Part shown: positions 19,494 to 28,746 of the stretch, one piece after another | Layout of the letters: each line of letters opens with the position of its first letter | Numbering within the stretch: position 1 is the first letter of the stretch | Source: Streptomyces asiaticus | GTDB taxonomy: Bacteria > Actinomycetota > Actinomycetes > Streptomycetales > Streptomycetaceae | Direction of reading: 5' to 3' | Length of the DNA: 64,000 bases | NCBI RefSeq assembly: GCF_018138715.1 | Contig: NZ_JAGSHX010000004.1 | Span: forward strand, 1-64,000 | The notes under the pieces: generated by a model | The model's database searches: none | Told to the model about the DNA's origin: nothing | What the model saw: the letters and a program-made list of their open reading frames with translations, nothing else | Program-made: the position numbers and the translations under genes

Positions 19494-20210
19494 ATGGAAC
19501 AGGCGCTGGAGATTCCGTTGACCGGGGGCCGGATCACGGAGGGAGTTGTCCGTGTCGGGGACACGGTGCGGCGGCCGGTAGGGCCTCACTCGCCGTTCGT
19601 GCACCGGCTGCTCAAGCATCTGGAGAACGTCGGCTTCGACGCCGCGCCGAGGCTGCTCGGAACCGATGACAAGGGCCGCGAGATCCTCAGCTTCCAGCAC
19701 GGTGAAAACCGGACTGACTTCCGGACACGTGACTGGTCGCCCGCCCAGATCACCGCCGCGGCGCAGCTGCTGCGCCGACTGCACGATGCGACCGCTGACA
19801 CGCCGATCGCGGACGGCGAGGAGACGGTGTGCCACAACGATTTCTCCCCGCTCAACGTCGCCTTCGTCGACGGCCTTCCTGCCTCCGCCTTCGACTTCGA
19901 CGAGGCCGCACCCGGCCCTCGCGCGCGTGACCTTGCCTATGCCGCCTGGCTGTGGCTGCTCGGTGCCGACATCGCCCGCCCTCTCGACCGCCAACTGGCC
20001 CTCTTGCGTACCTTCCTCGACGTGTACGGGTTCAAGGACGGGGACCGTCGGGGTTTCGGCGGGCGCATCGTTGCCCGAGTTGAGGCCGAGCGCGACATGC
20101 ATGACCGCGCTGGACGCGTCACCAGCCCCGGGTCCTGGCTGCACCTGGAGATCGACTGGCTGAAAGAACGCGCCGACGCCATCGACCTGTACTTGGAAAG
20201 CAGTGTCTGA
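19494..20210 (+). CDS. APH-fold phosphotransferase
   Basis: Intact 238-residue kinase-like protein. GRITEGVVRVGDTVRRPVGP forms the N-lobe glycine-rich and beta region; ETVCHNDFSPLNVAFV is the Brenner-type catalytic loop with the HxD base and Asn; SAFDFDEAAPGPRARDLAYA supplies the metal-binding Asp and the following helix. The length is slightly short for APH/choline-kinase folds. ATG 19494 is preceded by a -10-like box instead of an RBS. The substrate could be an aminoglycoside or macrolide-like drug or a small metabolite; the sequence does not decide. Confidence 0.75.
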   Translation: MEQALEIPLTGGRITEGVVRVGDTVRRPVGPHSPFVHRLLKHLENVGFDAAPRLLGTDDKGREILSFQHGENRTDFRTRDWSPAQITAAAQLLRRLHDATADTPIADGEETVCHNDFSPLNVAFVDGLPASAFDFDEAAPGPRARDLAYAAWLWLLGADIARPLDRQLALLRTFLDVYGFKDGDRRGFGGRIVARVEAERDMHDRAGRVTSPGSWLHLEIDWLKERADAIDLYLESSV

Positions 20211-20213
20211 CGG

Positions 20214-20388
20214 GTGAAAACCAGCTCTGGTGGGCAGCCCCAGATCGGTGCTGCGAGCCGTGATGCGGGCATGGGCCTGGTCCATTGCGGTCAGCTTTTT
20301 GCTGGCAGCCTGGAGGCTGACTTGGAACCCTTCGGCTTCACCGAACCAGCCGTTGAGCTTGGCCTCTTTGATGCGGTCGGCCCCTCAG
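20214..20388 (-). pseudogene. Long tyrosine recombinase, C-terminal remnant (third copy)
   Basis: The minus strand encodes RIKEAKLNGWFGEAEGF, then QVSLQAASKKLTAMDQAHAR and STDLGLPTR, matching the C-terminal helical tail of the long recombinases in this window (AEREGWLGEVEGLRVSLAGA). It starts at about 20388, where methyltransferase-like sequence on the other strand begins. None of the catalytic domain is present, so a third related transposase gene was once here. Confidence 0.6.
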
Positions 20389-20389
20389 C

Positions 20390-20674
20390 TGCTGCCCGTG
20401 GTGTTCGGCGAGTTCCAACGCACTCTCGCGCCAGGCGGCTGTTTGATGCTGGCCGGCCACGTAGGGGCCGATGGCCGACCAGCACCTACGTCCCACACAG
20501 GCATACGGCGGTCATCCGGTGTCTTACGAGTCCTACTTGCTGCCGCCTGATCGGATTGCTGAACTCTTGAAGCAGGCCGGGCTCGTCCTCACCGCACGTC
20601 TGATAGAGGAACCCAACGAAGGGGCTGAGAGGACTTTCGCTACCTTTCTTGCTCAAAAGCCCGAACGGCCTTGA
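20390..20674 (+). pseudogene. SAM-dependent methyltransferase, C-terminal remnant
   Basis: VFGEFQRTLAPGGCLMLAGH then, after frame changes, HPVSYESYLLPPDRIAELLK and QAGLVLTARLIEEPNEGAER resembles the last strands of class I methyltransferases (FxRxLxPGGxLxLAF and the late PDxIxxLLxxAGL segment). The N-terminal SAM site is missing. The fragment is sandwiched between two recombinase tails on the opposite strand. Confidence 0.5.
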
Positions 20675-20938
20675 GGTTCGAATCCGTCTGGGGTGGTGAA
20701 GCGGAGTCGGTGAAGACGGGCAAACCGAGGTCGACCAGCTGAGGCCGGCCGTCGGCCGGGGCCCGGCTGAGGCTATTGAGCTTGGCGGTGGCGGCGTCGA
20801 GGCTGACCTGGAGCCCTTCGACTTCTCCGAGCCAGCCGTTGCCGCGGGCTTCGCGAATGCGTTCGCGGAGGTTCTGGATGATCTCGATGAGGCGGCCCCG
20901 TTGGCGGGGGTCGATCTGGAGGACCGGGCAGCGGATGC
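20640..20938 (-). pseudogene. Severed C-terminus of the minus-strand long recombinase
   Basis: Reads IRCPVLQIDPRQRGRLIEII, QNLRERIREARGNGWLGEVE and GLQVSLDAATAKLNSLSRAP, ending near LVDLGLPVFTDSA. It lacks everything before the IRCP motif. The gene at 25147-27414 on the same strand ends exactly at YGTPCQHEHSC, the residues that should precede IRCP. Rejoining 25237 (minus) to 20938 gives an uninterrupted family C-terminus, so this is the 3 prime piece of that gene, displaced by the plus-strand module. Confidence 0.8.
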
Positions 20939-21016
20939 CCCGTTGACTGAACGAACCACGCTGATTGTGCAGTTCAGGGCACGGGGGGAGGTTGTCGCCC
21001 AGTACGGTCTGCGGTC

Positions 21017-22261
21017 GTGATGAACGATCGTGTGCCCGGACGGGATCTGTCGAGATTGGCCGTTCCTCGGTGGGGTCGGCTGGTGGAGACTGGCGACCGG
21101 TACGAGCCTTACCGGCTCGTCGACGCCGACGGAGTGGCCGTGGCACCGGTCGCGGCGTTCTTCCAGGAGCTGCTCGCAGCCGGGAAGGCGGCGGCGACCG
21201 TCCGCTCCTACGGCATGGACCTGCTGCGGTGGTGGCGGTTCCTGCACGCGGTAGAGGTCCCGTGGGATCGAGCGACACGCATGGACGCTCGGGATTTCAG
21301 CTGCTGGATCCAGCTGGCGGTCAAGCCGCGACCGACCGCGGCCAAGCGGCGGCCGGCCCGCACCGTCGGCACCCCGAATCCGGTGACCGGGAAGTCGACC
21401 CCGGGTCCTGGCTATGCCCCGTCGACCGTCGCCCATAGCGAGACGGTGCTGCGCAGGTTCTACGACCTGCACCGTGATGCCGGATCAGGGCCGCTACTCA
21501 ACCCGTTCCCGCTGGACCTGGCGCGTCGCTCCGGCCGCGCGCACGCGCACCACAACCCGATGGAAGCCTGGGCGCCAGAGCGGACCGGCCGCTACCGGCC
21601 CACGGTTCCGCGCCGGATTCCGCGCTCGATCCCGGACGAGTGGTTCAACTCGCTGTTCGCGGCGCTGCGGTCGAATCGGGATCGGGCCATGATCGCACTT
21701 TGGATCTCCAGCGGAGTCCGGGCCTCAGAGTTGATCGGCGTCCGGCAGTGCGACGTCGACCCGGGGCAGCAGCTGATCAGCGTTGTGCGGAAGGGCTCCC
21801 GGGCCCGACAGCAGGTGCCGGCCTCGGCAGATGCGTTCGTGTGGCTGCGGCTCTACCAGCAGGATCTGCACGGGCTGGTGCTGCGGGGCCGGACACGGCC
21901 AGTGTGGTGGACGCTGCGGCGTCCGTTTCAGCCGCTGACCTACCACGGGGCCCACCGCATGTTCGAGCGAGTGAACGCCACCTTCGGCGCGGACTGGACC
22001 CTTCACGACCTTCGGCACAGCGCCGCCGCCCGGATGGTCCGCGACCCGGCCCTGACGCTGACCGACGTGCAGTGGGTCCTCGGGCACGCGCATCTGACCA
22101 CGACCGAGATCTACCTTGCGCCGCGCCAGGACGAGGTCGTGGCCGAGGTGCTGGCTCACCACGCCCGGCGGGCAGACCGGCTCGCCGAGCCGGTGCCACC
22201 GCCTCCGGCACCCGGCTACAACCCGGAAGCCTTGAACGTGCTGTTCGGGCGGTCTTCATGA
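21017..22261 (+). CDS. Tyrosine recombinase, short type (Tn554 TnpA-like)
   Basis: Intact 414-residue phage-integrase-family protein. The N-terminal SAM-like core-binding domain (AAATVRSYGMDLLRWWRFLH) is followed by a catalytic domain with Arg in SSGVRASELIGV (about 234), HDLRHSAAARM (about 330), GHAHLTTTEIY (about 355) and the Tyr of that motif as nucleophile. GTG 21017 or ATG 21020 may start it; no clear RBS. It overlaps the next gene by ATGA at 22258, as in paired transposon recombinases. A homologous pair lies in the opposite direction downstream. Confidence 0.85.
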   Translation: MMNDRVPGRDLSRLAVPRWGRLVETGDRYEPYRLVDADGVAVAPVAAFFQELLAAGKAAATVRSYGMDLLRWWRFLHAVEVPWDRATRMDARDFSCWIQLAVKPRPTAAKRRPARTVGTPNPVTGKSTPGPGYAPSTVAHSETVLRRFYDLHRDAGSGPLLNPFPLDLARRSGRAHAHHNPMEAWAPERTGRYRPTVPRRIPRSIPDEWFNSLFAALRSNRDRAMIALWISSGVRASELIGVRQCDVDPGQQLISVVRKGSRARQQVPASADAFVWLRLYQQDLHGLVLRGRTRPVWWTLRRPFQPLTYHGAHRMFERVNATFGADWTLHDLRHSAAARMVRDPALTLTDVQWVLGHAHLTTTEIYLAPRQDEVVAEVLAHHARRADRLAEPVPPPPAPGYNPEALNVLFGRSS

Positions 22262-24771
22262 CCAGCACCACGAAGCACTCGGCGCGCCGCCAGCTGCAGA
22301 GCGCGAATGCAACAGTCGAACAGGCCCGGGCGCGGAACAACGTACTGCGGGAACGGTTCCCGCCCCGCTCTGCTGAGGCGTGGTGGCCGGAGACAGAGCA
22401 GTCAGCGGATGAGGTGCTGCGTCGGCTGACGGCACCACCCTTCTTGGCTGCCGCGAACGCCACCCGGGCCGGGCGGCGGCGCGGGGTCGCCAAACTTTTA
22501 CGCTGGCTGTCCAGCCTCCCTGGGGATACCTGGCAGCAGCGGTGGAAGGCCGGCCGCGCCGAGGAGATCCCTGGCGCGGACTGGACGGATCTCCCGCTGC
22601 GCTTCTTGCGCCAGGGTGGGCTGTCGCCGTCGTATGAGCGTGTTGACCTGACCTCCGGGCTGCTGATGCTGGTCTGCGGCGATGTCATCCGTCCCGACCT
22701 GGCCTGGATGCTCACCCGCACACACAGGCACCTGGCTCAGGTCATGGCCGAGGTCCGCGACCCCGAGGGGTTCGCAGGGCTGGCAGAGCTGGCCGAATCT
22801 GGGCCAGCCAGCGCCCGGGGCGAGGCCACCATCGCGGCAACCCGGATCGCCATGATTCTGGCCTGCAAGGGAGGGGCGATCGCGAACATCACCGTCGGCG
22901 ACTGCGTGGAACTGGTCGACACCTTGCGCCGGGTTCATGTCCGCGGGGGTCAGCGCAAAGTCGACTTCTACCTTCGACTGCGGGCCTTGGGAGTCTTCCC
23001 TGAGGACGCTCCGGCCACGGTCCGGGCGTTCGGGCTTGCCGCGGGCCGGTTGAGCATCGAAGAGCTCGTGGATCGCTATCCGATCCAGTGCCGCCCGGTC
23101 CGCGACCTGATCGTGGACTACCTGCGCGAACGGCAGCCGTCGTTAGACTACACCAGCCTGGACGCGGTGTCGCGGACGCTGGCCGGGCTGTTCTGGACTC
23201 GGATCGAAGCGCTCTCACCGGGCATCGACTCCCTGCGGCTGCCACCGGCACTGGCCCGGGCCTGGAAGACAGACATCGCCACCAAGAAACGCACCACGAT
23301 AGGTCCGGACGGCACCGCCGTCGAGGTCGCCAGCCCCAGGCTGAACGCCAAGGACGAGCTCATCCGCGTCCGCGCCTTCTATCTGGACATCGCCCATTGG
23401 GCTGCGGAAGAGCCCGCCCGCTGGGCGCCGTGGGTGGTGCCCTGCCCGATCAGCGATGAGGAGATCAGCAAGGCCAAGGACCGCAAACACCGCAAGGCCA
23501 GGATGGATCAGCGCACCCGCGAACGGCTTCCCGTCCTGCCGGTGCTGACCGCCACCGTCGACCGCAGGCGACGCGCCGCGGCCGGACTACTGGCTGCCGC
23601 CGAGCACACCCGACCCGGCGATCTGATCCCCGACACCGCAGGCTCCTTGCGCAAAGCCGTCGCGCCCAAGGCCGCTGGGCACCTGACCTGGGCCGAGGAG
23701 ACCTCGACCGGGCGGCGGCGGAACCTCACCTACGAGGAGAGCGAAGCCTTCTGGGCCTTCGCCGCGATCGAGGTCCTACGTCTGACCGGCATCCGCAACG
23801 AGGAGCTCCTGGAGCTGACCCACCACAGCGTCACCGAATACCGGCTCCCGAGCACCGGCGAAGTCGTGCCCCTGCTGCAGGTCGCCCCGTCCAAGACCGA
23901 CAGCGAACGGCTCCTGCTGGTCAGCCCCGAACTGGCGGACGTCCTTTCCATCATCGTCCGCCGCCTGCGAGGAAGCAGCCGTGCGATCCCGCTGGTGACC
24001 TCCTACGATGTCCACGAACGGGTCTGGAACCTACCGATGCCGCTGCTGTTCCAGCGCGATATCGGCACCGAGCACCGCGCTTTCACTCCGACCGCGCTCC
24101 GCAAGCTTCTGATCAACGCGCTGGCCGCCACGGGCCTGACCGATGCCGGCGGAGAACCGCTCGTCTTCTCCCCGCACGACTTCCGCAGGATCTTCGTGAC
24201 CGACGCCATCATGAACGGTCTGCCACCGCACATCGCCCAAGTGCTCTGCGGGCATCGGAGTCTTGATACGACGATGGGCTACAAGGCGATCTACCCGGCC
24301 GAGACCATCGAGGCCCACCGCGCCTTCATCGCCCGTCGCCGGGCCAGCCGACCCAGCGAAGAGTATCGGACGCCGACCGAGGAGGAATGGGGCGCTTTCC
24401 TCGCACACTTCGAGAAGCGCAAGGTCTCCATCGGCACCTGCGGTCGCGCCTTTTCAACCCCTTGTGTTCATGAACACGCTTGCGTTCGTTGCTTGCTTCT
24501 CCGGCCGGACCCGGCCCAGCGCGGCCGGTTGGAGGAGATCCGCGACAACCTCGTCGCCCGCATCGCCGAGGCCGAGCGCGAGGGCTGGCTCGGGGAGGTC
24601 GAAGGGCTCCGGGTCAGCCTGGCTGGCGCCGAAGACAAGCTTGCTCAGATGGACCGACGAGCTTCCGGCGGTACGGCGATCGACCTCGGCATGCCATGCA
24701 TAGCCCCAGCTCAATTTACCCAGGTGGAGGTAACGGCTTCGCTGGCACAATCACTGGATGACCAGCAATGA
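22258..24771 (+). CDS. Tyrosine recombinase, long type (Tn554 TnpB-like)
   Basis: Intact 837-residue recombinase. The long N-terminal part includes RRGVAKLLRWLSSLPGDTWQ and VDRYPIQCRPVRDLIVDYLR. The catalytic residues lie in LTGIRNEELLELT (about 510), SPHDFRRIFVTDA (about 638) and CGHRSLDTTMGYKAIY (about 664). The C-terminal extension has a Cys/His cluster (CGRAF, CVHEHACVRC) and a helical tail (AEREGWLGEVEGLRVSLAGA), features also found in TnpB of Tn554-type transposons. It is translationally coupled to the gene before and overlaps the small gene after by 14 nt. Presumably acts with the short recombinase in excision and insertion. Confidence 0.85.
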   Translation: MTSTTKHSARRQLQSANATVEQARARNNVLRERFPPRSAEAWWPETEQSADEVLRRLTAPPFLAAANATRAGRRRGVAKLLRWLSSLPGDTWQQRWKAGRAEEIPGADWTDLPLRFLRQGGLSPSYERVDLTSGLLMLVCGDVIRPDLAWMLTRTHRHLAQVMAEVRDPEGFAGLAELAESGPASARGEATIAATRIAMILACKGGAIANITVGDCVELVDTLRRVHVRGGQRKVDFYLRLRALGVFPEDAPATVRAFGLAAGRLSIEELVDRYPIQCRPVRDLIVDYLRERQPSLDYTSLDAVSRTLAGLFWTRIEALSPGIDSLRLPPALARAWKTDIATKKRTTIGPDGTAVEVASPRLNAKDELIRVRAFYLDIAHWAAEEPARWAPWVVPCPISDEEISKAKDRKHRKARMDQRTRERLPVLPVLTATVDRRRRAAAGLLAAAEHTRPGDLIPDTAGSLRKAVAPKAAGHLTWAEETSTGRRRNLTYEESEAFWAFAAIEVLRLTGIRNEELLELTHHSVTEYRLPSTGEVVPLLQVAPSKTDSERLLLVSPELADVLSIIVRRLRGSSRAIPLVTSYDVHERVWNLPMPLLFQRDIGTEHRAFTPTALRKLLINALAATGLTDAGGEPLVFSPHDFRRIFVTDAIMNGLPPHIAQVLCGHRSLDTTMGYKAIYPAETIEAHRAFIARRRASRPSEEYRTPTEEEWGAFLAHFEKRKVSIGTCGRAFSTPCVHEHACVRCLLLRPDPAQRGRLEEIRDNLVARIAEAEREGWLGEVEGLRVSLAGAEDKLAQMDRRASGGTAIDLGMPCIAPAQFTQVEVTASLAQSLDDQQ

Positions 24772-25207
24772 CATCCGGTTCGACTGCCGGCAGCGTGGCG
24801 ACGGCGGCCCGCTCGTGATCGTCCCCTGCATCGACGGAGCACCACTCACCGAGCTGATCGATGGGTTCGAGATCGCGGCCGGGATGCAGCCCGCAGGCGA
24901 CGCCTACGGCGGTCTGATCCCGGGGTTCTTCCGGTTCGGCCCGATGCAGGATCACTTTCTCGGACGGTCCACCAACGCGATGGGGCCGAAGACACCCGTT
25001 CTCGGTTGTGAATGCGGCGAGTGGGGATGCTGGCCCCTCATGGCCCGCATCACCGCGACGGCCGACTTCGTGACCTGGGACGCCTTTGAGCAACCGCACC
25101 GCAAGGCCCGCGACTATGTGGCATTCGGTCCGTTCCAGTTCGACCGTCACCAATACGATGACGCTTTGCACACGCTAAACACCGCAATAGGCCCCGACGA
25201 GACGTGA
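24758..25207 (+). CDS. Small Cys-containing protein, third gene of the recombinase operon
   Basis: Intact 149-residue protein starting at ATG 24758 inside the end of the long recombinase gene. It has DIRFDCRQRGDGGPLVIVPC, VLGCECGEWGCWPLMARI and AFGPFQFDRHQYDDALHTLN; the CxCGxxGCWPL block is a hallmark of an uncharacterised family widespread in bacteria. By position it takes the place of tnpC in Tn554, but the sequence shows no evident resemblance to a DNA-binding accessory protein. It may be cargo or an accessory factor; function unknown. Confidence 0.6.
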   Translation: MTSNDIRFDCRQRGDGGPLVIVPCIDGAPLTELIDGFEIAAGMQPAGDAYGGLIPGFFRFGPMQDHFLGRSTNAMGPKTPVLGCECGEWGCWPLMARITATADFVTWDAFEQPHRKARDYVAFGPFQFDRHQYDDALHTLNTAIGPDET

Positions 25208-27414
25208 TCCGCATCCGCCAACGCTAGTTCAGAGAAGCAGGAGTGCTCATGCTGGCAGGGAGTGCCGTAGGGGCGGGCACAATCGCCCAATTCGAGCTTG
25301 CGAGTGTGGAAGTGCTCCTGGAACTCGCGCCATTCGTCATCGGTGGGTTCGCGGTACTCCTCGACGGGACGGACGGAGCGACGCTTGTCAAGAAAGGCCC
25401 GGTAAGAGCGGATCAGGTCCTCTTGGAACACGGCCACGTATGCCTCGGTGGTAACCACTGAGGCATGACCGAGCAAGCGGGCAGCAATGTGGACGGGGAG
25501 CCCGCCGGCGACGGCTTCGGTCGCGAAGATCCTCCGAAAGTCGTGAGGCGTATAGCGCAACGGCTGGCCGGCCTGGTCGGTCAGTGATGCTCGGGTCAGG
25601 GTGTCGTTGAGCAACTGATAGACCATGTTGGTGGTGATGACGTCGCGTCTCCAGCCGACGCGGCGCTGGAACAGGTGTGGAAGTGCCGGCCCTGTGACCA
25701 GTTCGTGGGGGTCATAGCGCGCGACGAAGGGCACGACGCCGTTGTTGTCGCCGCGGAGTCGGCTGATGACCGTGGCAAGGACGCTGGCCAGCTCGGGGCT
25801 GACCAGGAGGAGCCGTTCCTCGTTGCTCTTGGACGGGACGATCTGCAGCAGCGGCACGATCTCGCTGGTGTCAGGGAGCTCGTAGGACACCAGCGCCAAG
25901 TGGGTCAGTTCCAGCAGCTCTTCGAGACGGACTCCGGTGTGACGGAGCGTCTCGATGACAGCCCAGGCCCAGAACGCCTCGTCCTCGCTGCGGGTGAGGT
26001 CGAGCTGTTCTTCAGTGGCGATGTCCTGCGCGAGCACGATGGTGGGCCGGTAGTGGAATCGCTTTCTGAGCTGGTCGTCCTTCCTGTCGATGCGCCGATA
26101 GTCGCGGCCGTCCAGGTCGAAGGTTGCGCCGATCGGAGTGGTTTCGGCTGCTGCCAGCAGGCGCTTCTGGTGGGCGTGGTGTTGTTCGGTGGTGTCGACG
26201 AGTTCAGGAAGGCGGGGCAGCCGTTCACGGACCCGCTGGTGCATCTTGGCCCGGGCCTTCTTCTTGACCTTGGTGAAGCCGCCGGTGTCGGAGCGGCGGA
26301 CCGGGCTGGGGACTGCCCAGGCTGCCCAGCTCGGATCTTCCAGGGCCCACTCGGCGATGTCGAGGTAGAACGCCCGGACGGTGGTCAGCACGCTCGCCCA
26401 TTGTTCGCGGGGGACGGGGGCCTTGCCTGGACGGTTGATGACCTTCACCCGCTGTTTCCATGCCTCGGCGATCTCCGGCGCCAGGTGGAGGCTGGAGATG
26501 CCGGGATGGTGCTTTTCGATGTCGGCCCAGAAGGCGCCCACCAGCTGGCTGGCCAGGCCGGACACCGAGCTGTAGTCGAGACTGGGGCGGCGCTCGTCAA
26601 GGTAGCGTACGAACACATCCCGGACAGGGCCGCGTTGGATGCCATACCGGTCGACGAGTTGCGTTGTCGGCAGCTGCCCGCGCGCCAGGGTCCGGCGCAA
26701 GGACAGTTTCTCGTCCAGGACCCCGATGTCCCGGAGTAGGTCCCAGGCGGCGTGAAGCCCCATGGGTGCCTTGCCGAGTGCCTCCTTGTTCCAGTCGTGG
26801 TAAGCAATCAGGTCGTCTGAGGTGAGATCCGCGAGGTCGCGGCCGGTCCGGAAAGCGACCTTCACCAGACTGTTCTCGGCCGTGCTCAGGTGACTGGGGA
26901 TCGTTCCCCGGGCCATGCCGGCCTGCCGCAGCCTGCTGAACAGGTCAGCGCCGAACTCCTGCTTGGCATGGCGGTAGAGCCCCGAGGTCCGGTAGCACTG
27001 CAGGAATTCGTAGCTCGGACGCACCGCCCTGGCCAGGAGCAAGCAGCCCAGTCCGTCTGTGGTCACGGACCGTCGGGATGCTTCGACGCACCCGTATCCG
27101 GCCGTGACGACGTCGATCCAGTCCAGGCTGCTGTCGGCGCCGGAGACGATCCACCGCTCCTGCCAGCCGTCCCCGGGGAAGGACAGCAGCCAGACCAGGA
27201 TCCGGGCGGTCCCGCGCGACCGCTCGGCTCGCTTGCTTCTACTTCGCTTGCTCGTCGTCGGCGGAAACGTCGAGAGTGACGGCAGCAGCTCCAGAACGCC
27301 CTCGACCGAGAGCGCGTCGAACGGGCCGCGGTCGGCAGCAAGCATCGCCTGATGATCGACGGTGTCTCGGTCAGAGGGGACAGAATCGGCTGGTCTGCTG
27401 GTGGTCACGGTCAT
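25147..27414 (-). pseudogene. Tyrosine recombinase, long type, 3 prime end severed by insertion
   Basis: Long recombinase homologous to the plus-strand one. The catalytic segments HTGVRLEELLELT (about 491), TPHDFRRIFATEA (about 626) and LGHASVVTTEAYVAVF (about 645) are intact. Genuine sequence ends at DCARPYGTPCQHEHSC (codon ending 25237); the remaining FSELALADADH and onward is sequence of the inserted module read out to a chance stop at 25147. The missing tail is at 20640-20938. Catalytic motifs are complete, so activity without the Cys/His tail cannot be excluded. ATG 27414 overlaps the stop of the short recombinase (ATGA). Confidence 0.82.
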
Positions 27415-28658
27415 CGCGGAAGACCTCCGAACAGCACGTCCAAATCAGTGGCGTGGTAGCCGACGGCGACCGGCGGCGGAGGTTGCTGGGCACGGAGCTC
27501 GCGTGCGGCCAGATGCTCGGCGACGCGGCGAATCACCCGGGCTTCGTCCTCGATGAGGTAGATGTCGGCGGTGGTGCTGAGGTGGGCATGGCCGAGGATG
27601 GTCTGTACGTCCCGGAGCGAGAGACTTTCATCGCGACTCATGCGCAGGGCTGCGGTGTGCCGCAGGTCGTGCATGGTGTAGTTCGTCCCGAGCAGCGCGT
27701 TCACGCGCCGGAGCACAGCCCTCAGGGCGTCGTAGTTCATTGGCTGGTGCCGCAGCCCGTCGCCGTGATCGCGCCGTCGAAGCGTCCACCAGATCGGGTC
27801 GTTCGGCTCCAACAGGCCGAGGTCGGCCAGGTAGAGCCGCAGCCAGATGAAGGCCTCGGGACTGGCGGGCAGCCACTGCTCGGCGTCGCTGCCCTTGCGC
27901 CGGACCCGCACGAGCTGGTCGCCCCAGTCCAGGTCGACACCGCGCAGTCCGAGGACCTCACTCGCGCGGGCGGCGCAGCTGAGATCGAGCGCCAGGATCG
28001 CGCGGTCGCGGTTGGAGCGGAGGGACCCGAACAGTTCCTTCCAGCACTCGTCCGGAATCTCGCGAGGCCTGGATCGGGGCACCTTGAGGTTGTAGCGGAT
28101 CCGGCCTTCGGCCCTGAACGGTTCGAGCGGGTTGTGGTGTGCGTGCGGGCGACGCCCTTTGCGGTCGAGCGGCACGGGGTTGACCAGGGGGCCTTCGCCG
28201 ATCTCGAGCCAGAACTCGTAGAAGCTGCGGACGACGGCGTTGTTGTGCCGGACAGTTCGGGGTTCGTAGCCGTCGCCCAGGTTCCTCTTGCGAGTGATCG
28301 GGTTGACCTTGCCCGCCGTGTGGGCCGACGCTCGCCGAGGGGAGTTCCGCGGCTTGTCCGCCTGGCGGAGCCACAGCACCAGGTCCCGGGCCTCCGCAGT
28401 GGTCGCTCGGTCCCACTCGACTCCGACCGCCTGCAGCCACCGCCACCATCTCAGCAGCCCGTACGCGTAGCTGCGTACCGAGCCAGGACGGTTCCTTGCC
28501 GTGAAGTCCCGGAGGTACCGCCGGATTGGCTCCACCGGTTCCTCGTCCGGGCCTACCACCAGCCATGGCACTACACCCTCGGCGGGAATCACCCGCCCCC
28601 ACTTCGGCAAGCGGATAGCGGTGATGTCCCGCTCAATCTCGCCAGTCCTGGCCCCCAT
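27411..28658 (-). CDS. Tyrosine recombinase, short type (Tn554 TnpA-like)
   Basis: Intact 415-residue integrase-family protein, partner of the severed long recombinase. RPGSVRSYAYGLLRWWRWLQ is the core-binding region; the catalytic residues are in SCAARASEVLGLRG, MHDLRHTAALRM and LGHAHLSTTADIYL. It is clearly homologous to the plus-strand 414-residue protein (both end YxPxxLxVLFGxx), so the two modules are relatives rather than identical copies. The start at 28658 has no obvious ribosome site. Confidence 0.83.
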   Translation of the reverse strand: MGARTGEIERDITAIRLPKWGRVIPAEGVVPWLVVGPDEEPVEPIRRYLRDFTARNRPGSVRSYAYGLLRWWRWLQAVGVEWDRATTAEARDLVLWLRQADKPRNSPRRASAHTAGKVNPITRKRNLGDGYEPRTVRHNNAVVRSFYEFWLEIGEGPLVNPVPLDRKGRRPHAHHNPLEPFRAEGRIRYNLKVPRSRPREIPDECWKELFGSLRSNRDRAILALDLSCAARASEVLGLRGVDLDWGDQLVRVRRKGSDAEQWLPASPEAFIWLRLYLADLGLLEPNDPIWWTLRRRDHGDGLRHQPMNYDALRAVLRRVNALLGTNYTMHDLRHTAALRMSRDESLSLRDVQTILGHAHLSTTADIYLIEDEARVIRRVAEHLAARELRAQQPPPPVAVGYHATDLDVLFGGLPR

Positions 28659-28746
28659 GCAGCCTCCTCACTTCGAGCTGCACGAGGTCTATCGCCCAGA
28701 AGAGATCGACTCCTCTCCATCGTCGGCGTGTCTTCTGTTAGTCCGG

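Larger units (their letters stand above)
20939..25236 (+). mobile_element. Tn554-like module inserted in a second Tn554-like recombinase gene
   Basis: A block of about 4.3 kb containing two tyrosine recombinases and a small third gene in one operon. Its edges are set by the interrupted host gene: plus-strand GCGGATGC ends at 20938, and GCAGGAGTG starts at 25237. Joining them on one shared GC gives GCGGATGCAGGAG, an intact reading frame. Left inner sequence CCCGTTGACTGAACG and right inner sequence (read inward) TTCTCTGAACTAGCG share CTGAAC. No target duplication beyond 2 bp is visible, as expected for tyrosine-recombinase transposons such as Tn554. Confidence 0.72.

Noticed and set aside
20660..20700. 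GGTTCGAATCC, resembling a tRNA T-arm and therefore a possible attachment site
   Set aside because: The flanking bases do not pair as a T-stem, no acceptor or anticodon arm can be built, and the DNA is explained as the end of a recombinase gene on the minus strand.
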